Translations under genes and position numbers: made by a program | Notes under the pieces: generated by a model | What the model was told of the DNA's origin: nothing | Database searches by the model: none | Seen by the model: the letters and a program-made list of their open reading frames with translations, nothing else | Source of the DNA: Capra hircus | Taxonomy: Eukaryota > Chordata > Mammalia > Artiodactyla > Bovidae | Direction of reading: 5' to 3' | NCBI RefSeq assembly: GCF_001704415.2 | Contig: NC_030824.1 | Coordinates: 31,863,022 to 31,927,021, forward strand | Length of the DNA stretch: 64,000 nt | Shown here: positions 22,757-33,592 of the stretch, in pieces | How the letters are laid out: the number at the start of each line of letters is the position of its first letter | Numbering within the stretch: the first letter of the stretch is position 1

Positions 22757-23521
22757 CTCAACCACCAACCGCTATATTCAAGTTAACACCGCTCCTCCAG
22801 TATTATTTATTTGCTAGCTGGCCTAACTGGTTTCCATCAGAAATTCATTAGCCATCTGTGGACAGATAAATCTCAGTGGCGACTCAGCCTGAAGCACTCT
22901 GCACGAGGACTCCCTCTGAGAAGCAACTCAATTGCAAGTGATTGCCTTAGCGTATCTGTCCTTGTGACTTTTGATTTAGGGCTTGAATCTGAAATCCCCA
23001 TTTATTTCCTTGGTGTCACTCTCTTAATACAAATAGTGCATCTCTCCTGTTGGCAGACACTCCAGTCTGACTGTTTACCTTATCATCAGCAGCTTTGAAG
23101 GACCTTCCAAAATAAAATTTGTGTGTATTACATAGCCCCCAGCCCTACTATATGTCATAAAAATCTGTCCAGATATTTTAAAGCAAAGTAAAGACCAATA
23201 AACAGGATCAACACAGGCAAACTTCACTTTCTTTACAGATATTCTCCTTCTGTACAGAGTATAAATAATGGGCTTCAGTGATTCCTGTGGGGAATGAGTG
23301 TTTCAGTCATGTATGTAAAGCCTCGATATCAGCTTTGTAATCAGACTCCAACCAAAGGAGCTATTGGAATATTTAATCAGGGTTACTGTTTGGTTTAATT
23401 ATTGCTGTCCTTAGGTGTGTCCAAAGCTACACAATATAGAGAGCTTACGGATTCCATTCAGGCAAAAGAGCACTTTTATATAAACTACTTGAAAACTGAG
23501 AAGTTCTATTCCCAGCCTTAA
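22757..23521. other. unique island
   Basis: No repeat recognised; 765 bp of mixed composition. The 95-codon plus frame at 22811-23098 has no domain. Candidate conserved non-coding element. Confidence 0.4.
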
Positions 23522-23766
23522 AGGGTTTTCCTGTTGGCTCAGTTGGTGAAGAATCCGCCTACAGTGCAAGAGACCGCTTGCAAAACAGTAGACCAGGATT
23601 TGACCCCTGGGTTGGGAAGATTCCCTGGGTTGGGAAGATTCCCTGGAGAAGGAAATGGCAACCCATTCCAGTATTCTTGACTGGGAAATCCCATGAAAAG
23701 AGGAGCCTGGTGGCCCACAGTTCATGGGGTTGTAAGAGTTGGACATGATTTAGTGACTAAACCACT
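23522..23766 (+). mobile_element. Bov-tA SINE with internal duplication
   Basis: Normal head and body, but the segment 'cctgggttgggaagattc' is present twice in tandem at about 23607-23643, and the head has an extra 'cttgcaaaacagtag' stretch. Confidence 0.9.
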
Positions 23767-23890
23767 ATCAATATTAACCCAGGTTATTTACTATCTGTGG
23801 TTTATTTTTTACTTTTAATTGACATATAACTGATTTAGAATGTTGTGCTTGTTTCAAGGGTACAGCAAAGTAATTCAGTAATACATATAT

Positions 23891-24110
23891 GAACTTCCCA
23901 GGTGGTGCAGTGGTAAAAATCCACAGGCCAATGCAGGAGACATGAGACATGGGTTCGATCTCTAGGCGGCAAGATCCCCTGGAGAAGGAAATAGCAACCT
24001 GCTCCAGTATTCTTGCCTGGGAAATCCTATGGACAGAGGAGCCTGGAGAGCTATAGTCCATGGGATCACAAAGAGTCAGACATGACTGAACATGCGTGAC
24101 ATAAGCATAT
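23891..24110 (+). mobile_element. Bov-tA SINE
   Basis: Head 'gaacttcccaggtggtgcag', body through 'gacatgactgaacatgcgtg'. Inserted in the L1 at 23890. Confidence 0.9.
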
Positions 24111-24232
24111 GTGTTAGTCGCTCAGTCATGTCCAGCTCTTTGCGACCCCATGGAGTGTACCCTGCCAGGCTTCTCTATCCATGGAATCCTCCAGGCAAGA
24201 ATACTGGAGTGGGCTGCCATCTCCTTCTCCAG
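24111..24232 (-). mobile_element. BovA body fragment
   Basis: 'gtgttagtcgctcagtcatg' to 'ctgccatctccttctcc', directly against the preceding SINE in the opposite orientation. Confidence 0.88.
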
Positions 24233-24326
24233 ACATATGCATATATATCTATTTTTCCAGATGTTTTTTCCCTTATAGATTATTACAAATACTGAGTGTA
24301 GTTCCTTGTGCTACATAGTAGGTTCC

Positions 24327-24482
24327 AGAAGGGGATGACAGAGGATGAGATGGCTGGATGGCTCGATGGACGTGAATCTGAGTGAACTCCGGGAGTTGGT
24401 GATGGACAGGGAGGCCTGGTGTGCTGCGATTCATGGGGTCGCAAAGAGTCGGACACGACTGAGCGACTGAACTGAACTGAAC
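24327..24482 (+). mobile_element. BovB/ART2A 3' terminal fragment
   Basis: 'gatgacagaggatgagatgg' to the terminal GAACT repeats. The outermost 155 nt only. Confidence 0.88.
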
Positions 24483-24507
24483 TGTTGTTTATCTATTTTA
24501 TATATAG

Positions 24508-24583
24508 TGGGACGGGGGAGCCTGGTAGGCTGCCGTCTATGGGGTCGTACAGAGTCGGACACGATTGAAGTGACTTAGCATGT
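24508..24583 (+). mobile_element. BOV-A2 3' unit fragment
   Basis: 'ggcTGCCGTCTatggggtcg' variant unit ending 'gaagtgacttagca', the second unit of BOV-A2. The first unit is missing. Confidence 0.8.
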
Positions 24584-24857
24584 ATGTGTTAACACCAGAC
24601 TGCTAAGTTATCTCCCTTACTTCCCCCTTTTGTAACTATAAGTTTGTTTTCTATGTCTGTGAGGCTATTTCTATTTTGCATTCTATTTATATATTAATTT
24701 GTATCATTTTTTTTAGATTCCACATATAAGGGATGTCATACGGCATGTCTTTTCTCAGTCTGACTTACTTCACTTAGTATGACAGTCTCTAGGTCCACCC
24801 ATGTTGTTGGAAACAGCATTATTTCATTCTTTTTTATGGCTGAATAAAATTTTTTAT

Positions 24858-25090
24858 AGGAAGTAAGACATAAGTTTATTAAAGAGGCTATATATGAAAA
24901 TTTAGGTAATATAATATACAAAAAAATTACCCATAGCCCTACCATTCAGAGATAACCTATGTTACTGTTTTGCCCATCCACTGACAGGTAATGTTGGTAT
25001 TCTCATGACTATATCATATATTCAGATTTATATCTCTTTTATTTATATTATTGTAGTTAAAATTACTTATCAATATATTAAAAATATATA
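24858..25090. other. old repeat-like AT-rich sequence
   Basis: 'cattcagagataacctatgt' and neighbouring text recall an old L1-type 3' segment, but I cannot assign a family. It separates the two reversed L1 pieces. Confidence 0.3.
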
Positions 25091-25096
25091 TATACT

Positions 25097-25427
25097 GGGC
25101 TTCCCTGTTAGCTCAGCTGGTAAAGAATCCTCCTGCAATACAAGAGACCCCAGTTTGTTTCCTGGGTCAGGAAGATCCCCTGGAGAAGGGATAGGCTACC
25201 CGCTCCAGTATTCTTGGGGTTCCCTGGTAGCTCAGTCAGTGAAGAATCTGCCTGCAATGTGGGAGACCTGGGTTTCAATCCCTGGGTTGGGAAGATCCCC
25301 TGGAGGAGGGCAAGGCAACCCACTGCAGTATTCTTGCCTGGAGAAACCTCATGGACAGAGGAGTCTGGCAGGCAGCAGTCCATGGGGTTGCAAAGAGTCA
25401 GACATGACTTAGCAACTATGCACAGTG
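25097..25427 (+). mobile_element. dimeric-head Bov-tA SINE
   Basis: Two heads (about 25099 and 25216) joined at 'tattcttggggttccc', then one BovA body ending 'gacatgacttagcaact'. Same architecture as 6478-6778. Confidence 0.9.
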
Positions 25428-25463
25428 CATATATGTTGTATATTTGTGTGTGTATATATATAT

Positions 25464-25592
25464 TGGAGAAGGAAATGGCAACCTACTCCAGTATTCTTGC
25501 CTGGAAAATCCCATGGACTGAGAAGCCTGGTAGGCTACAGTCCATGTGGTACAAAGAGTTGGACACAATAGCGACTTCACTTTCATGTATAT
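25464..25592 (+). mobile_element. BovA monomer
   Basis: 'ggagaaggaaatggcaacct' to 'gcgacttcactttcatg', a single BovA unit without a tRNA head, flanked by TA-rich repeats. Confidence 0.85.
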
Positions 25593-25662
25593 ATATATAT
25601 ATATAGATATATAGATATATATATATATGTATATAGATATATAGATATATATATGTATATAG
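25586..25662. repeat. (TA)n/(TAGA) microsatellite
   Basis: About 75 nt of TA and GATATA units, probably length-polymorphic. Confidence 0.93.
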
Positions 25663-25882
25663 TGCTGCTATAAACATTGAGGTGCTTTTATCTTTTGGAA
25701 TTGCAGTTTTCTCTAGGATATATGCTGAGGAGGGGGATTGCTGAATGATATAGTAGCATTTTTAATTTTTCAAGAACCTCCATACTGTTCTCCACAGTGG
25801 CTGCATGCATTTACATTCTCACCAACAGGGTGGGAGGGTTCTGTTCTCTCCATAGTCTTTCCAGCATTCTGATTTATTTTTC
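25658..25882 (-). mobile_element. L1 ORF2 end/3' region, reversed
   Basis: 'tgctataaacattgaggtgc', 'ctccatactgttctccacag' and 'tttacattctcaccaacagg' appear in reversed L1 order. May be the upstream continuation of the L1 at 23800-24857. Confidence 0.82.
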
Positions 25883-26336
25883 ATAGAAGAGAAAACTCTC
25901 CCTTTATTAAATTCCAACCTGGATTTTTTTTTCTTCTTCAACCTTAAAGAGGATTTTAAGAAATGACTTGCTCTGTTTTCTGAGCTCTGTTAGTTCCCTT
26001 TGCACACCTACTTAATGTTTAGGTACCTGCTTATTTTGTTATCTTTTCTATTTTTAATTTATGCTTTAATGTCATGAATTTTAGCCCTTTTTTAGCATTT
26101 TGTCTCATATTTAACATTAGGTTACACTTCTCTTTTCCATCTCAGCTGTATTTTACTGCAGTTCTTCTATTATCTGTCAGCACATCAGTCAGGACTTTTT
26201 TCTTTTGTTCTCGGGATATTATTTCATGGGTTTGAGTGGGAATCCTTGCTTCTTTTTGTGTTAAATGATAGATTTTGCTGTAGCTCAGAAGTGGGTTCCC
26301 AGGCAGGGTTGGGTATTTGTATGAGGACTTTCTCCT
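25883..26336. other. unique T-rich sequence
   Basis: Nothing recognised. Confidence 0.45.
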
Positions 26337-26489
26337 CTGTTGTTACCAGGGAAGCCCCAAGAATACTACAGTAGGTAACCATTCCCTTCTTTAGGGGATC
26401 TTCCTGACCCAGGGATAGAACCTGGGTCTCCTGCATTGCAGGTAGATTCTTTACCTCCTGAGCCACCAGGGAAGCCCCTGTTGTTACCA
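26337..26489 (-). mobile_element. truncated dimeric-head Bov-tA
   Basis: Target duplication 'ctgttgttacca' at 26337-26348 and 26478-26489 without mismatch. The body holds one full reversed tRNA head plus the start of the second unit ('gggaagccccaagaatac'), but no BovA body. Confidence 0.9.
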
Positions 26490-26976
26490 TCAAGTATTAA
26501 AAACACAGCCTGTCTTCACAGATGTGTCATGAGACCTGAGGTCCACTTTCTTGGCCCCCTTTTGTGTCCAGCAATGAACTTGCCAATGTTCCCGACCTGT
26601 TCAATTTGGAGTCTGTTCCCTGTGGGTGTTTTCCCCGCAGGTGGGTTTCAGTCCTTCTGGTTGGAGATGATGCCAGGCTTCTTTGATGTGCTGAAGGCCT
26701 TAAGCAGCCCCAGTAGCTTTGGGTCTTCCTAGAGACCCTGATGGGGTCCATGAAGCCTTTTCTGATTGTGCTCAGGTATGTTTACTAATTATTCTACTCA
26801 GAATAGAGTCTATGCTCTTGGTGGGTATTTTTTTTTAAGTACATGAAATGAGGTTTGTGAGCCCTGAAGATCTTTGGGATTCTCTGCATCTTTCCTCCAC
26901 GATTTCTGCAAAGTTGCTAAATCCACGAGCTCATCAGCTGGGTGTTCTGGTTGCAGGCTGTACTGTCTTCCCTGCT
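26490..26976. other. unique, locally GC-richer block
   Basis: 26530-26740 is clearly richer in G+C than its surroundings. Frames on both strands (98 and 74 codons) overlap and have no domain. Unassigned. Confidence 0.4.
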
Positions 26977-27393
26977 TTGGATGCTCTGTCAGTTTTTACT
27001 GAAGTCTAGTTGATTTACAATGTTTTATTGATTTCTGCTGTATAGCAAAGTGATTCAGTTATAGCTGTACTGATGTATATATGTATGTGTGTGTTTGTGC
27101 TCTTTTTTATATTCCTTTCCATTATAGTTTATCCCAGGATATTGAATAGAATTCCTCGTGCTATATAGTAGGACTTTGGTATTTATGCATTTTATCTATA
27201 ATTCTTTGCATCTGCCAGTCCCAAACTCCCAGTCTATCCCTCCCTTTTCCTCCCTTGGCAAACACACGTCTGTTCTCCATGTCTGTGAGTCTCTTTCTGT
27301 TTTGCAGATAAGCTCCTTCGTGTCATATTTTAGATTCCACGATTCCACATATAGATGATATCATATGGTATTTGGATGCTTTGCCAGTTTTTA
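26977..27393 (-). mobile_element. L1 3' end with 22-nt target duplication
   Basis: Flanks 26977-26998 and 27372-27393 match over 22 nt with two C/T differences. The body 26999-27371 is the reversed L1 3' UTR ('ctagttgatttacaatgttt', 'gtcccaaactcccagtctat', 'gattccacatatagatgata'). A clean, short 5'-truncated insertion. Confidence 0.92.
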
Positions 27394-27411
27394 AGAGAGG
27401 ATTTAGGGAAT

Positions 27412-27560
27412 GGTCAATTGAGTCCAATCACGTGGGAAGCTTTTTTAAAATGCTGATGCCTATCCCCCGATTCCAAGATTCGAGTGCTCTGAGGTGGACC
27501 CCCAGGAAACAGCATTGCAGAAAGTTCCCGAGCATGTTGTAGACTGGGCCAGGGCAGGTG
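27412..27560. mobile_element. MER20-type hAT-Charlie relic
   Basis: 'caatcacgtgggaagctttt' followed by 'aaaatgctgatgcctatccc' and 'cgagtgctctgaggtggacc' follows the MER20/MER5 order. Terminal repeats are eroded. Confidence 0.6.
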
Positions 27561-28056
27561 ACCACTGCACTGTGTGTATTCCACCTTAGTTTTCAATTTA
27601 ATTGGTGGATGGTTTGCCTAGCCAGCGCACAAGGCAGAATGGAAGAGCTTTTGAAGTGTTTCTTTTGATGCAGATGCATAATTTCTTTTTCTCATAAAAA
27701 TGTAAAAATTGCATCCTTTCCCCCCAAACATCAATCTGCAGCATCCCTCTATTTTTTCTCCCCTCTTGCCATGAGAAAGCATTTTGAAAAGTTAAGGACT
27801 TTTATCTTTATGAAACGTATATGCATAGATAGATATTTTTCTTCTATAGAAGAATATTTCTATTCTAGCCAAAAGTTGGTCCAAACAACTATTTTTATTG
27901 TTAAATGTTTCCTCATACTTTTAACTGTATTCAAACGATTGCTAGGTTTTTAGTTTCTAGGGGCCAAGAAGAAGTTTGCTTAATTGAATACTGTCCTCAT
28001 AAAAGAACAAAGAATAGAATTTTATCATAGGAAATTAATACCGATTTTTATATACG
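27561..28056. other. unique sequence
   Basis: No feature recognised. Confidence 0.45.
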
Positions 28057-28520
28057 TCGGGAGCCAGCGTGAGGAATCCCACCCCTGACAAGGTCATGCG
28101 GAAGGAAGCCTGACAAAACGCAAGGACATATTCGGCTTCAGGGATTCCCCCTGGAAATTCCTGAGCATCCACCCCTCAAGACCAGACTCTGCCTGCTTTA
28201 CTATGTTATGCTTTCCACCTACTCTTCTGTCATTAACAGGGGACTGTCCCCCCACCACCTTTTTCTGGAAAAAAAATAGAGCTTTTAGATAATAAATCTC
28301 CTGGGCATAATACAAGTGTTTCAATCCAAAAACCCCTCTGATGGCTTTTTAGCCTGCCTGCAGGACTCGTAGGGCTGCACATGTGATTGTTTGAGGCCTC
28401 CTGACTGTGGGAGGCACAGGAAGCTTAAAACATCCTAGGAATGTTGAGGCTTCTGAGGAGTCAAAATCATTAGAATAGGACTGATTAAAGGTTTCATTTG
28501 TTGAGCCAATACTTGCTGCC
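28057..28520 (+). mobile_element. probable solo ERV LTR
   Basis: A distinct GC-richer block begins 'cgtcgggagccagcgtgagg' and contains a polyadenylation-like AATAAA at about 28290 followed by 'ctcctgggcataatacaagt', then a U5-like 'cctgactgtgggaggcacag' stretch. Architecture (TG-like start, AATAAA in the middle, length near 460) suggests a class II ruminant ERV LTR. No gag, pol or env nearby. Exact ends and the 6-bp target duplication are not resolved. Confidence 0.5.
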
Positions 28521-29320
28521 AAATTTTCATATCTTTTATTTTTAGGTATAGTTGGTATATAGAAAAATAGGTAGTAGACTTGGTATTAGCAACACTAGAT
28601 CTTTGAGTTAAGTACTTTCTTTGTTATAACCCATTGCACCTTTGTTCTATAGGAATGCAACTTTTTTGTACTTTGAGGGTGATGCAGAGTAAAGAAAAAA
28701 CACTTCTAGGGAAAAGGAGTTTTCTAGACAAGAGGTCATTAACTTTAGCACTTGAAAATATATGGCATAAAGTACTATAGAAATTTCTTGAAGAAATGGA
28801 GCTTTCTATGAAACGAATGACTAAAATGTCCAAATTTATTCAACAGGATTTGTGATATATGCAAATAGTTATTTAGTATAGATATGATCCTTAATCACTG
28901 ATTTTAATAATTTTGTTAGATTCAAACCCTATGCAATTTTAGAGATGATAGAGAATATGTGATTAAATTGCTTAGGTTTAGAAAACACCTTCAAGAAAAA
29001 AAATAGTGTCATAGAAGTTAATTAGAACAAATTAAGAGAGTATTGTTTAAAATATTGTGTATAGAGTGTGTTTTTCAGAAGAATGACTTAATGTCCAGTT
29101 TTCACTGAACTGGTCATGTGAATGTGAATCTGATTTTCATTTTCTTGTGAATGTTTATTTCTTTGTCTTAACTTATCATGTATATTTGTATGTGTATTTA
29201 CACATATATACTTTATATGATATATAATATAGTGATAAAATATGTATTTCTGTAAAAGATGAGTTGTTTGTCCAAGAACTCATCTGTTTATACATTCAGG
29301 GTTCTTTTCAAACCACTGCA
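28521..29320. other. unique AT-rich sequence
   Basis: No feature recognised; short TA/CA runs near 29190-29235. Confidence 0.45.
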
Positions 29321-29541
29321 GGGGCTTCTTAGGTGGCGCTAGTGGTGAAGAACCCACTTGCTAATGCAAGAGGCATAAGAGACTCAGGTTCGATCCCTGG
29401 GTCAGGAAGATCTCCTGGAGGAGGGCATGGCAACCCATCCCAGTATTCTTGCCTGGAGAATCCCATGGACAGAGGAGCCTGGTGGGCTACATCTATAGGG
29501 TCACAAAGAGTCGGACGTGACTTGAGGCAACAGTGTAGCAA
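29321..29541 (+). mobile_element. Bov-tA SINE
   Basis: Variant head 'ggggcttcttaggtggcgct', body to 'gtcggacgtgacttgaggca'. Confidence 0.92.
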
Positions 29542-30001
29542 TGCTGTGAATACAATTATGTATTCTTACATTTAATTGAGTGTCTGCTCATCTCCTTAGT
29601 GAGGTGAAAGGAGGTTAAGTCAACTGATCAGTCCAGGAAGGGAAAATAAATTTCTAATTTCAAGAAAAACATCATTTTCTTTGAAATATGACACAGCATC
29701 CTTGTTTAGCTGAAGGCTTTATTAATCTATTTTTATGCATCAAATAATAAGGATACATTTGAGCTTGCTAAAAACTGTTTTTACAATATGAAATAGGTGA
29801 GGTTGGAGTGGTGGGAGGTACTGTGTGTATTACCCAGGAATGAAGATGCATTGTTTACATTAATTTGGTATTCATTTTGCAAATCATGAGCTTAATAACA
29901 GTTATCAGTATCTGTGTGTTCTTAATGCACGTTGAAAAACCTAAGTAGCAGAACGTATTTTATACTCTTTTCAAATTCCCCAAAGGAGAAACTCCATATA
30001 A
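29542..30001. other. unique sequence
   Basis: No feature recognised. Confidence 0.45.
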
Positions 30002-30248
30002 TTTAGATTATGTGCTGTGCTTTGTCTCTCAGTCGTGTCCATGACTGTCTCTCAGTCTTTGCCACCCCATGGACTGGAGCCTGCCAGGCTCTTCTGTCCA
30101 TGGGGATTCTCCAGGCAAGAATACTGGAGTGGGTTGCTATGCCCACCTCCAGGGGATCTTCCCAACTCAGGGATCAAACACAGGTCTCCCACACTGCAGG
30201 CAGATTCTTTACTGACTGAGCCACCAGGGAAACCCAGTTTAGATTATG
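30002..30248 (-). mobile_element. Bov-tA SINE, perfect 11-nt target duplication
   Basis: 'tttagattatg' at 30002-30012 and 30238-30248. The body 30013-30237 has a local duplication of 'tctctcagtc' near 30025-30057. Confidence 0.94.
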
Positions 30249-31534
30249 GTCCATTACAAGCAGAAAAGGTGTCACGGGTACAGAGTGAAATAGTGGCCCT
30301 TTGTTATGTTAAAAAAATATAAAGCTGTCTCTCTCTCCCTTTTCTATCAGAGAAGGCAGAGCCATGAGCCTTGTATTGGACAGTGCCATGCTTAAGTAAA
30401 TGTCAGGAATGATCTTGATTCAAAATTTAGCAGAAGACACTGTATTAGAATTGATCACCCCAGAGGCTATAAATACAAAATGTCTGACAAAGGCCCTGAC
30501 AAACAAGAAATTTATCAGAAAACAAGCCAATTGTAGATCACAGAACAAATCAGCAGCAGTGCTTTGTAGAGCTGACTTTTTTCTGCTGAGTAGAGATAAG
30601 ATTGATCGGTGGAACCTTCAGCAAGCTCCCTTAGGCAACAAAAAGAACACGAAAAGTTGCGGTTGGAGGGGAGATGGCAAAACTTAGAGTTGGGGAGTTT
30701 CCCAAGGAGATGGGGAAACATCAGTGAGAAAGCTCCAGGGATGGGGGCTAGCAGATGGCAAGCCGCATGACTTGTCATCACACCGACTGTTGTAAGCTCT
30801 GAGCCCTGCGTCTTACAATTAGAAACGGAAAGCGACCTTTTTCTCTCCTGGAAAAAGTTCTTGTTTTTCCAACATAGAATATGAAAATAGGTCCTAGTTA
30901 CTTCATTAACACCCCAAATATTTTACTTCTAGTTCTTCTATATATGAATCCTCAATGTAGCAACATCAGTAAACTAACCACACCCTGTGAAACAGTAAAG
31001 AACTTTTAGAATCAATTCAAATAAAGCAGAATGATACACTGGGGTTTTTTGATTGATTTGTAAGAACGAAGGCAGGAGACACCGCAAAAATATTTTAAAT
31101 ATATATATATTTAGAATTTTAGTTATTCCAGAGAATATATTTTATTTTTATTATTCAAAATAGAACCAAACAGAATTTGTATGTGGCTAGAGGTCTTTGC
31201 TTGATTGGATTGTCCCCTCTGGAGCAAAAATAATCTATGCATTCTAAAATTGCAATTCCATGAAGCAAGCAAGATGATCATCAAGGTACATGAATTAAAT
31301 CAATATTTTAATTTTAAAATACATTATAAATGTCTAGGAAATATATGTTTAGGGAAATTATTTCTAAGACATATTTGCAGGGCAGTCTTGGGGATATATA
31401 TCAGTGTTGTCACGTAAATTGTTACATGGAAAATTGATGGTTGAAAGTAGCCCAGCTATTTCTTTCCATTAAATATAGTAGAAAAACATCAAATTTCTGA
31501 GGGTCTTTACTTATGTTGCCTACTGAAAACATGG
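30249..31534. other. unique island, about 1.3 kb
   Basis: No repeat recognised. The 95-codon plus frame (30400-30687) and the overlapping minus frame (30515-30781) lack domains. Candidate for conservation testing. Confidence 0.4.
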
Positions 31535-31762
31535 AGAATTAGTGTAGCACTGTGGATAAGGGCATGAGTTCTGGAATCTGATGACCCTTGAGTCAGATTA
31601 CAGCCCAATCATTTAACAATAGAAGGACCTTGCGCTTGTTTCTTAGCTCTGTTGCCTCTGTGTTCTCATCTGAAAAATAGGACCAGTAAAGAATCTCAGC
31701 CTTATGAAAATTAAATGTTAATGCATGTGCCAGGCATGTAGTAACTCGATGATATGTCTTTT
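31535..31762 (+). mobile_element. MIR SINE, nearly full length
   Basis: 'cactgtggataagggcatga', 'gttctggaatctgatgaccc', the 'ttgcctctgtgttctcatct' core, 'gaaaaataggaccagtaaag' and 'gcatgtgccaggcatgtagt' are all present in MIR order. Confidence 0.8.
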
Positions 31763-31833
31763 TTACTGTTTTAGTTTTATTTCTTTGAATCTTAAGATTT
31801 CACATTACTATCTGGAAATGAAACCTGAGTATT

Positions 31834-31854
31834 AAAAAAAAATATATATATATA

Positions 31855-31885
<31 letters not shown>
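31834..31885. repeat. (A)n(TA)n(TG)n microsatellite
   Basis: Compound run of A, TA and TG units, seen directly. Confidence 0.95.
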
Positions 31886-32559
31886 AGAAAGAACACAGAT
31901 TTGATCTAGTAAATTTTTTCAGCGGCTAAAAAAATTAATATTTTCCAGGCTGTATCTAATAATATTCCAATGAGGAGCTTGTCATTCCAGGGGGCCTGAC
32001 TCTCCAAATTCTTCCCCGGTGGCACACCATACCCACACACACCACACCTGCTCTTTGCAAGTCTGTCTTCCAGGACAAATGGCTCACCTTTGGTAAACAC
32101 ATATATACAGTCAGGACACTCAAAGTGGCCGCTCTCTGTCTCTGTCCATCCCCTACCCGACCAGTGCCTGCTTCACCTACACCCTATGCATATGGCTGAC
32201 CTTCCTACATACTTGCCCCAGGCCCCAGGAGGTGAGTCGTCTTATCAAAGGGGTGGTGAGGGCCATGCCTCTCTGCTGGTTTCCCTGGGACCCAAGGAGC
32301 CAACTTGATGTCAATTCGCCTACAACTGGTAACATCCCCTTCCCCCTACTCCCCAAGCAAAGACTGCTGCCCTGTCCTGCCTGCCATGGGCCACATGGTG
32401 GGGTGTCACTCCAGGACCCTTCTCAGACATGTAAGCATTTCTATCGAATAATCCACTGATGTCTAAGTTGCTGACTCTGGGCTCTTCCATCTTAAATTTG
32501 GGCAAGTGCAGGGCTTATAGATGTGCAACCCAACAACACATTCTTTGTTTCTCCCACCT
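31886..32559. other. unassigned, GC-richer block
   Basis: 32030-32520 is pyrimidine- and GC-rich with several overlapping short frames. It could be an old LTR, but I see no clear boundary motifs. Confidence 0.35.
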
Positions 32560-32880
32560 TTGTTTTGCTTACCTTGTGTCCTTTGCTGAGAATATTCATC
32601 TCCAGGTTTTTAGAGTTTAAATCTTTACTAATTTTTAAAATCTTATACAAATTCAACTTTTCAATCACCTGTGGTGCTTCTCCCACCTCCATAGCTGTCA
32701 TGGTAGAGGAAAAAAACCCTCCCTCCTCTGATCTAGCAAATTCCTCTTATTTATGTGTCCTGTCTTCTTTCCTCCATTTGCCTGAAAAGCAATACATGTC
32801 TCAATATCTGTCTACTGTTTTCCAGCAGAGCACCTTGGTCCCAGGAGGTGCTCTGGCAACATTTACTGAGTGAATGATTA
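32560..32880 (+). mobile_element. L2 3' end
   Basis: 'caatcacctgtggtgcttct', 'caatatctgtctactgtttt', 'caggaggtgctctggcaaca' and terminal 'tgagtgaatga' match the order of a long L2 3' fragment. The 116-codon frame across it is not a gene. Confidence 0.6.
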
Positions 32881-33592
32881 TTGCATTTGTGACATGTTTA
32901 AAATCATATCTTTCTGATAACAGTGATTATAACTACTTGTGAGATGTTAAAGAAGTGCTTAGGAGGAAATAAAAATTTTACTTCAATAATTTTTATTATA
33001 AATTTTATAAAGATTCTAAATGGCCTCAGGTGACCTAATCCTAATTTGGAAGTAAAAATTGAGGTTTTATTTTTATAGATAAGCCTCAAGCTTGAATATT
33101 TATATGTGTTAATTATAGAGAGCCAATCCTGGCCTTTCAAATTCTGAACTTCTTTTCCTTTTTTGCCCAAAATATTAGCTTCCTGGATTATTTAGATGAT
33201 TGCCCTAATTCTTCATTTGCCATTGTTTATTTCAATTGCTGATCTTTGTTTTCTGATCAGCTTCCTTTGACAGACAACAAATTCTCTCACTTGCAAAACC
33301 CTTTTTAGTGTCAGTAATTAGATTTTGATGTGGCCCCAAAATAACCCTGTTCCTCTTTCATGACCTCATTGGAGATCTCTGCTAACTTACCGGCTTTCCT
33401 AGTAATCAGTCTGGTCTCCACGTTTACAGTGACCATCACAATAGCCTGGTCACTTGTGATACAGGAAATGATGAAGACCTTGGTGAATGTATCTCATAGG
33501 CATTCAGCGTTTTTTTTTTTTTTTTTTCCCTCTAAGAAAGCAGTTTCATATTGATACAATATAGACAAATTAACAGACCGCATTTTTTCTCA
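32881..33592. other. unique sequence with poly-T
   Basis: No repeat recognised; a T run at about 33511-33528. A 60-codon minus-strand frame without a start codon at 33311-33493 is noted in the findings. Confidence 0.4.

Larger units (their letters stand above)
23800..24857 (-). mobile_element. L1 3' end, reversed, heavily interrupted
   Basis: L1 pieces at 23800-23890, 24234-24326, 24483-24507 and 24584-24857 fit one reversed 3' UTR in order: 'attgacatataactgattta'; 'gattattacaaatactgagt'; 'tgttgtttatctatttta'; 'tccacatataagggatgtca'; 'ttatggctgaataaa'. Four later insertions split it. Confidence 0.82.

Noticed and set aside
24111..24583. Head-to-head SINE pieces as a single novel element
   Set aside because: The pieces are separated by short L1 segments that are continuous once they are removed, so they are separate insertions.
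26436..26732. 98-codon frame as a gene
   Set aside because: Its first residues come from a reversed SINE head; the remainder has no domain and overlaps an opposite-strand frame.
32523..32873. 116-codon plus-strand frame
   Set aside because: Overlaps sequence with the order and ending of an L2 3' fragment; no protein domain.
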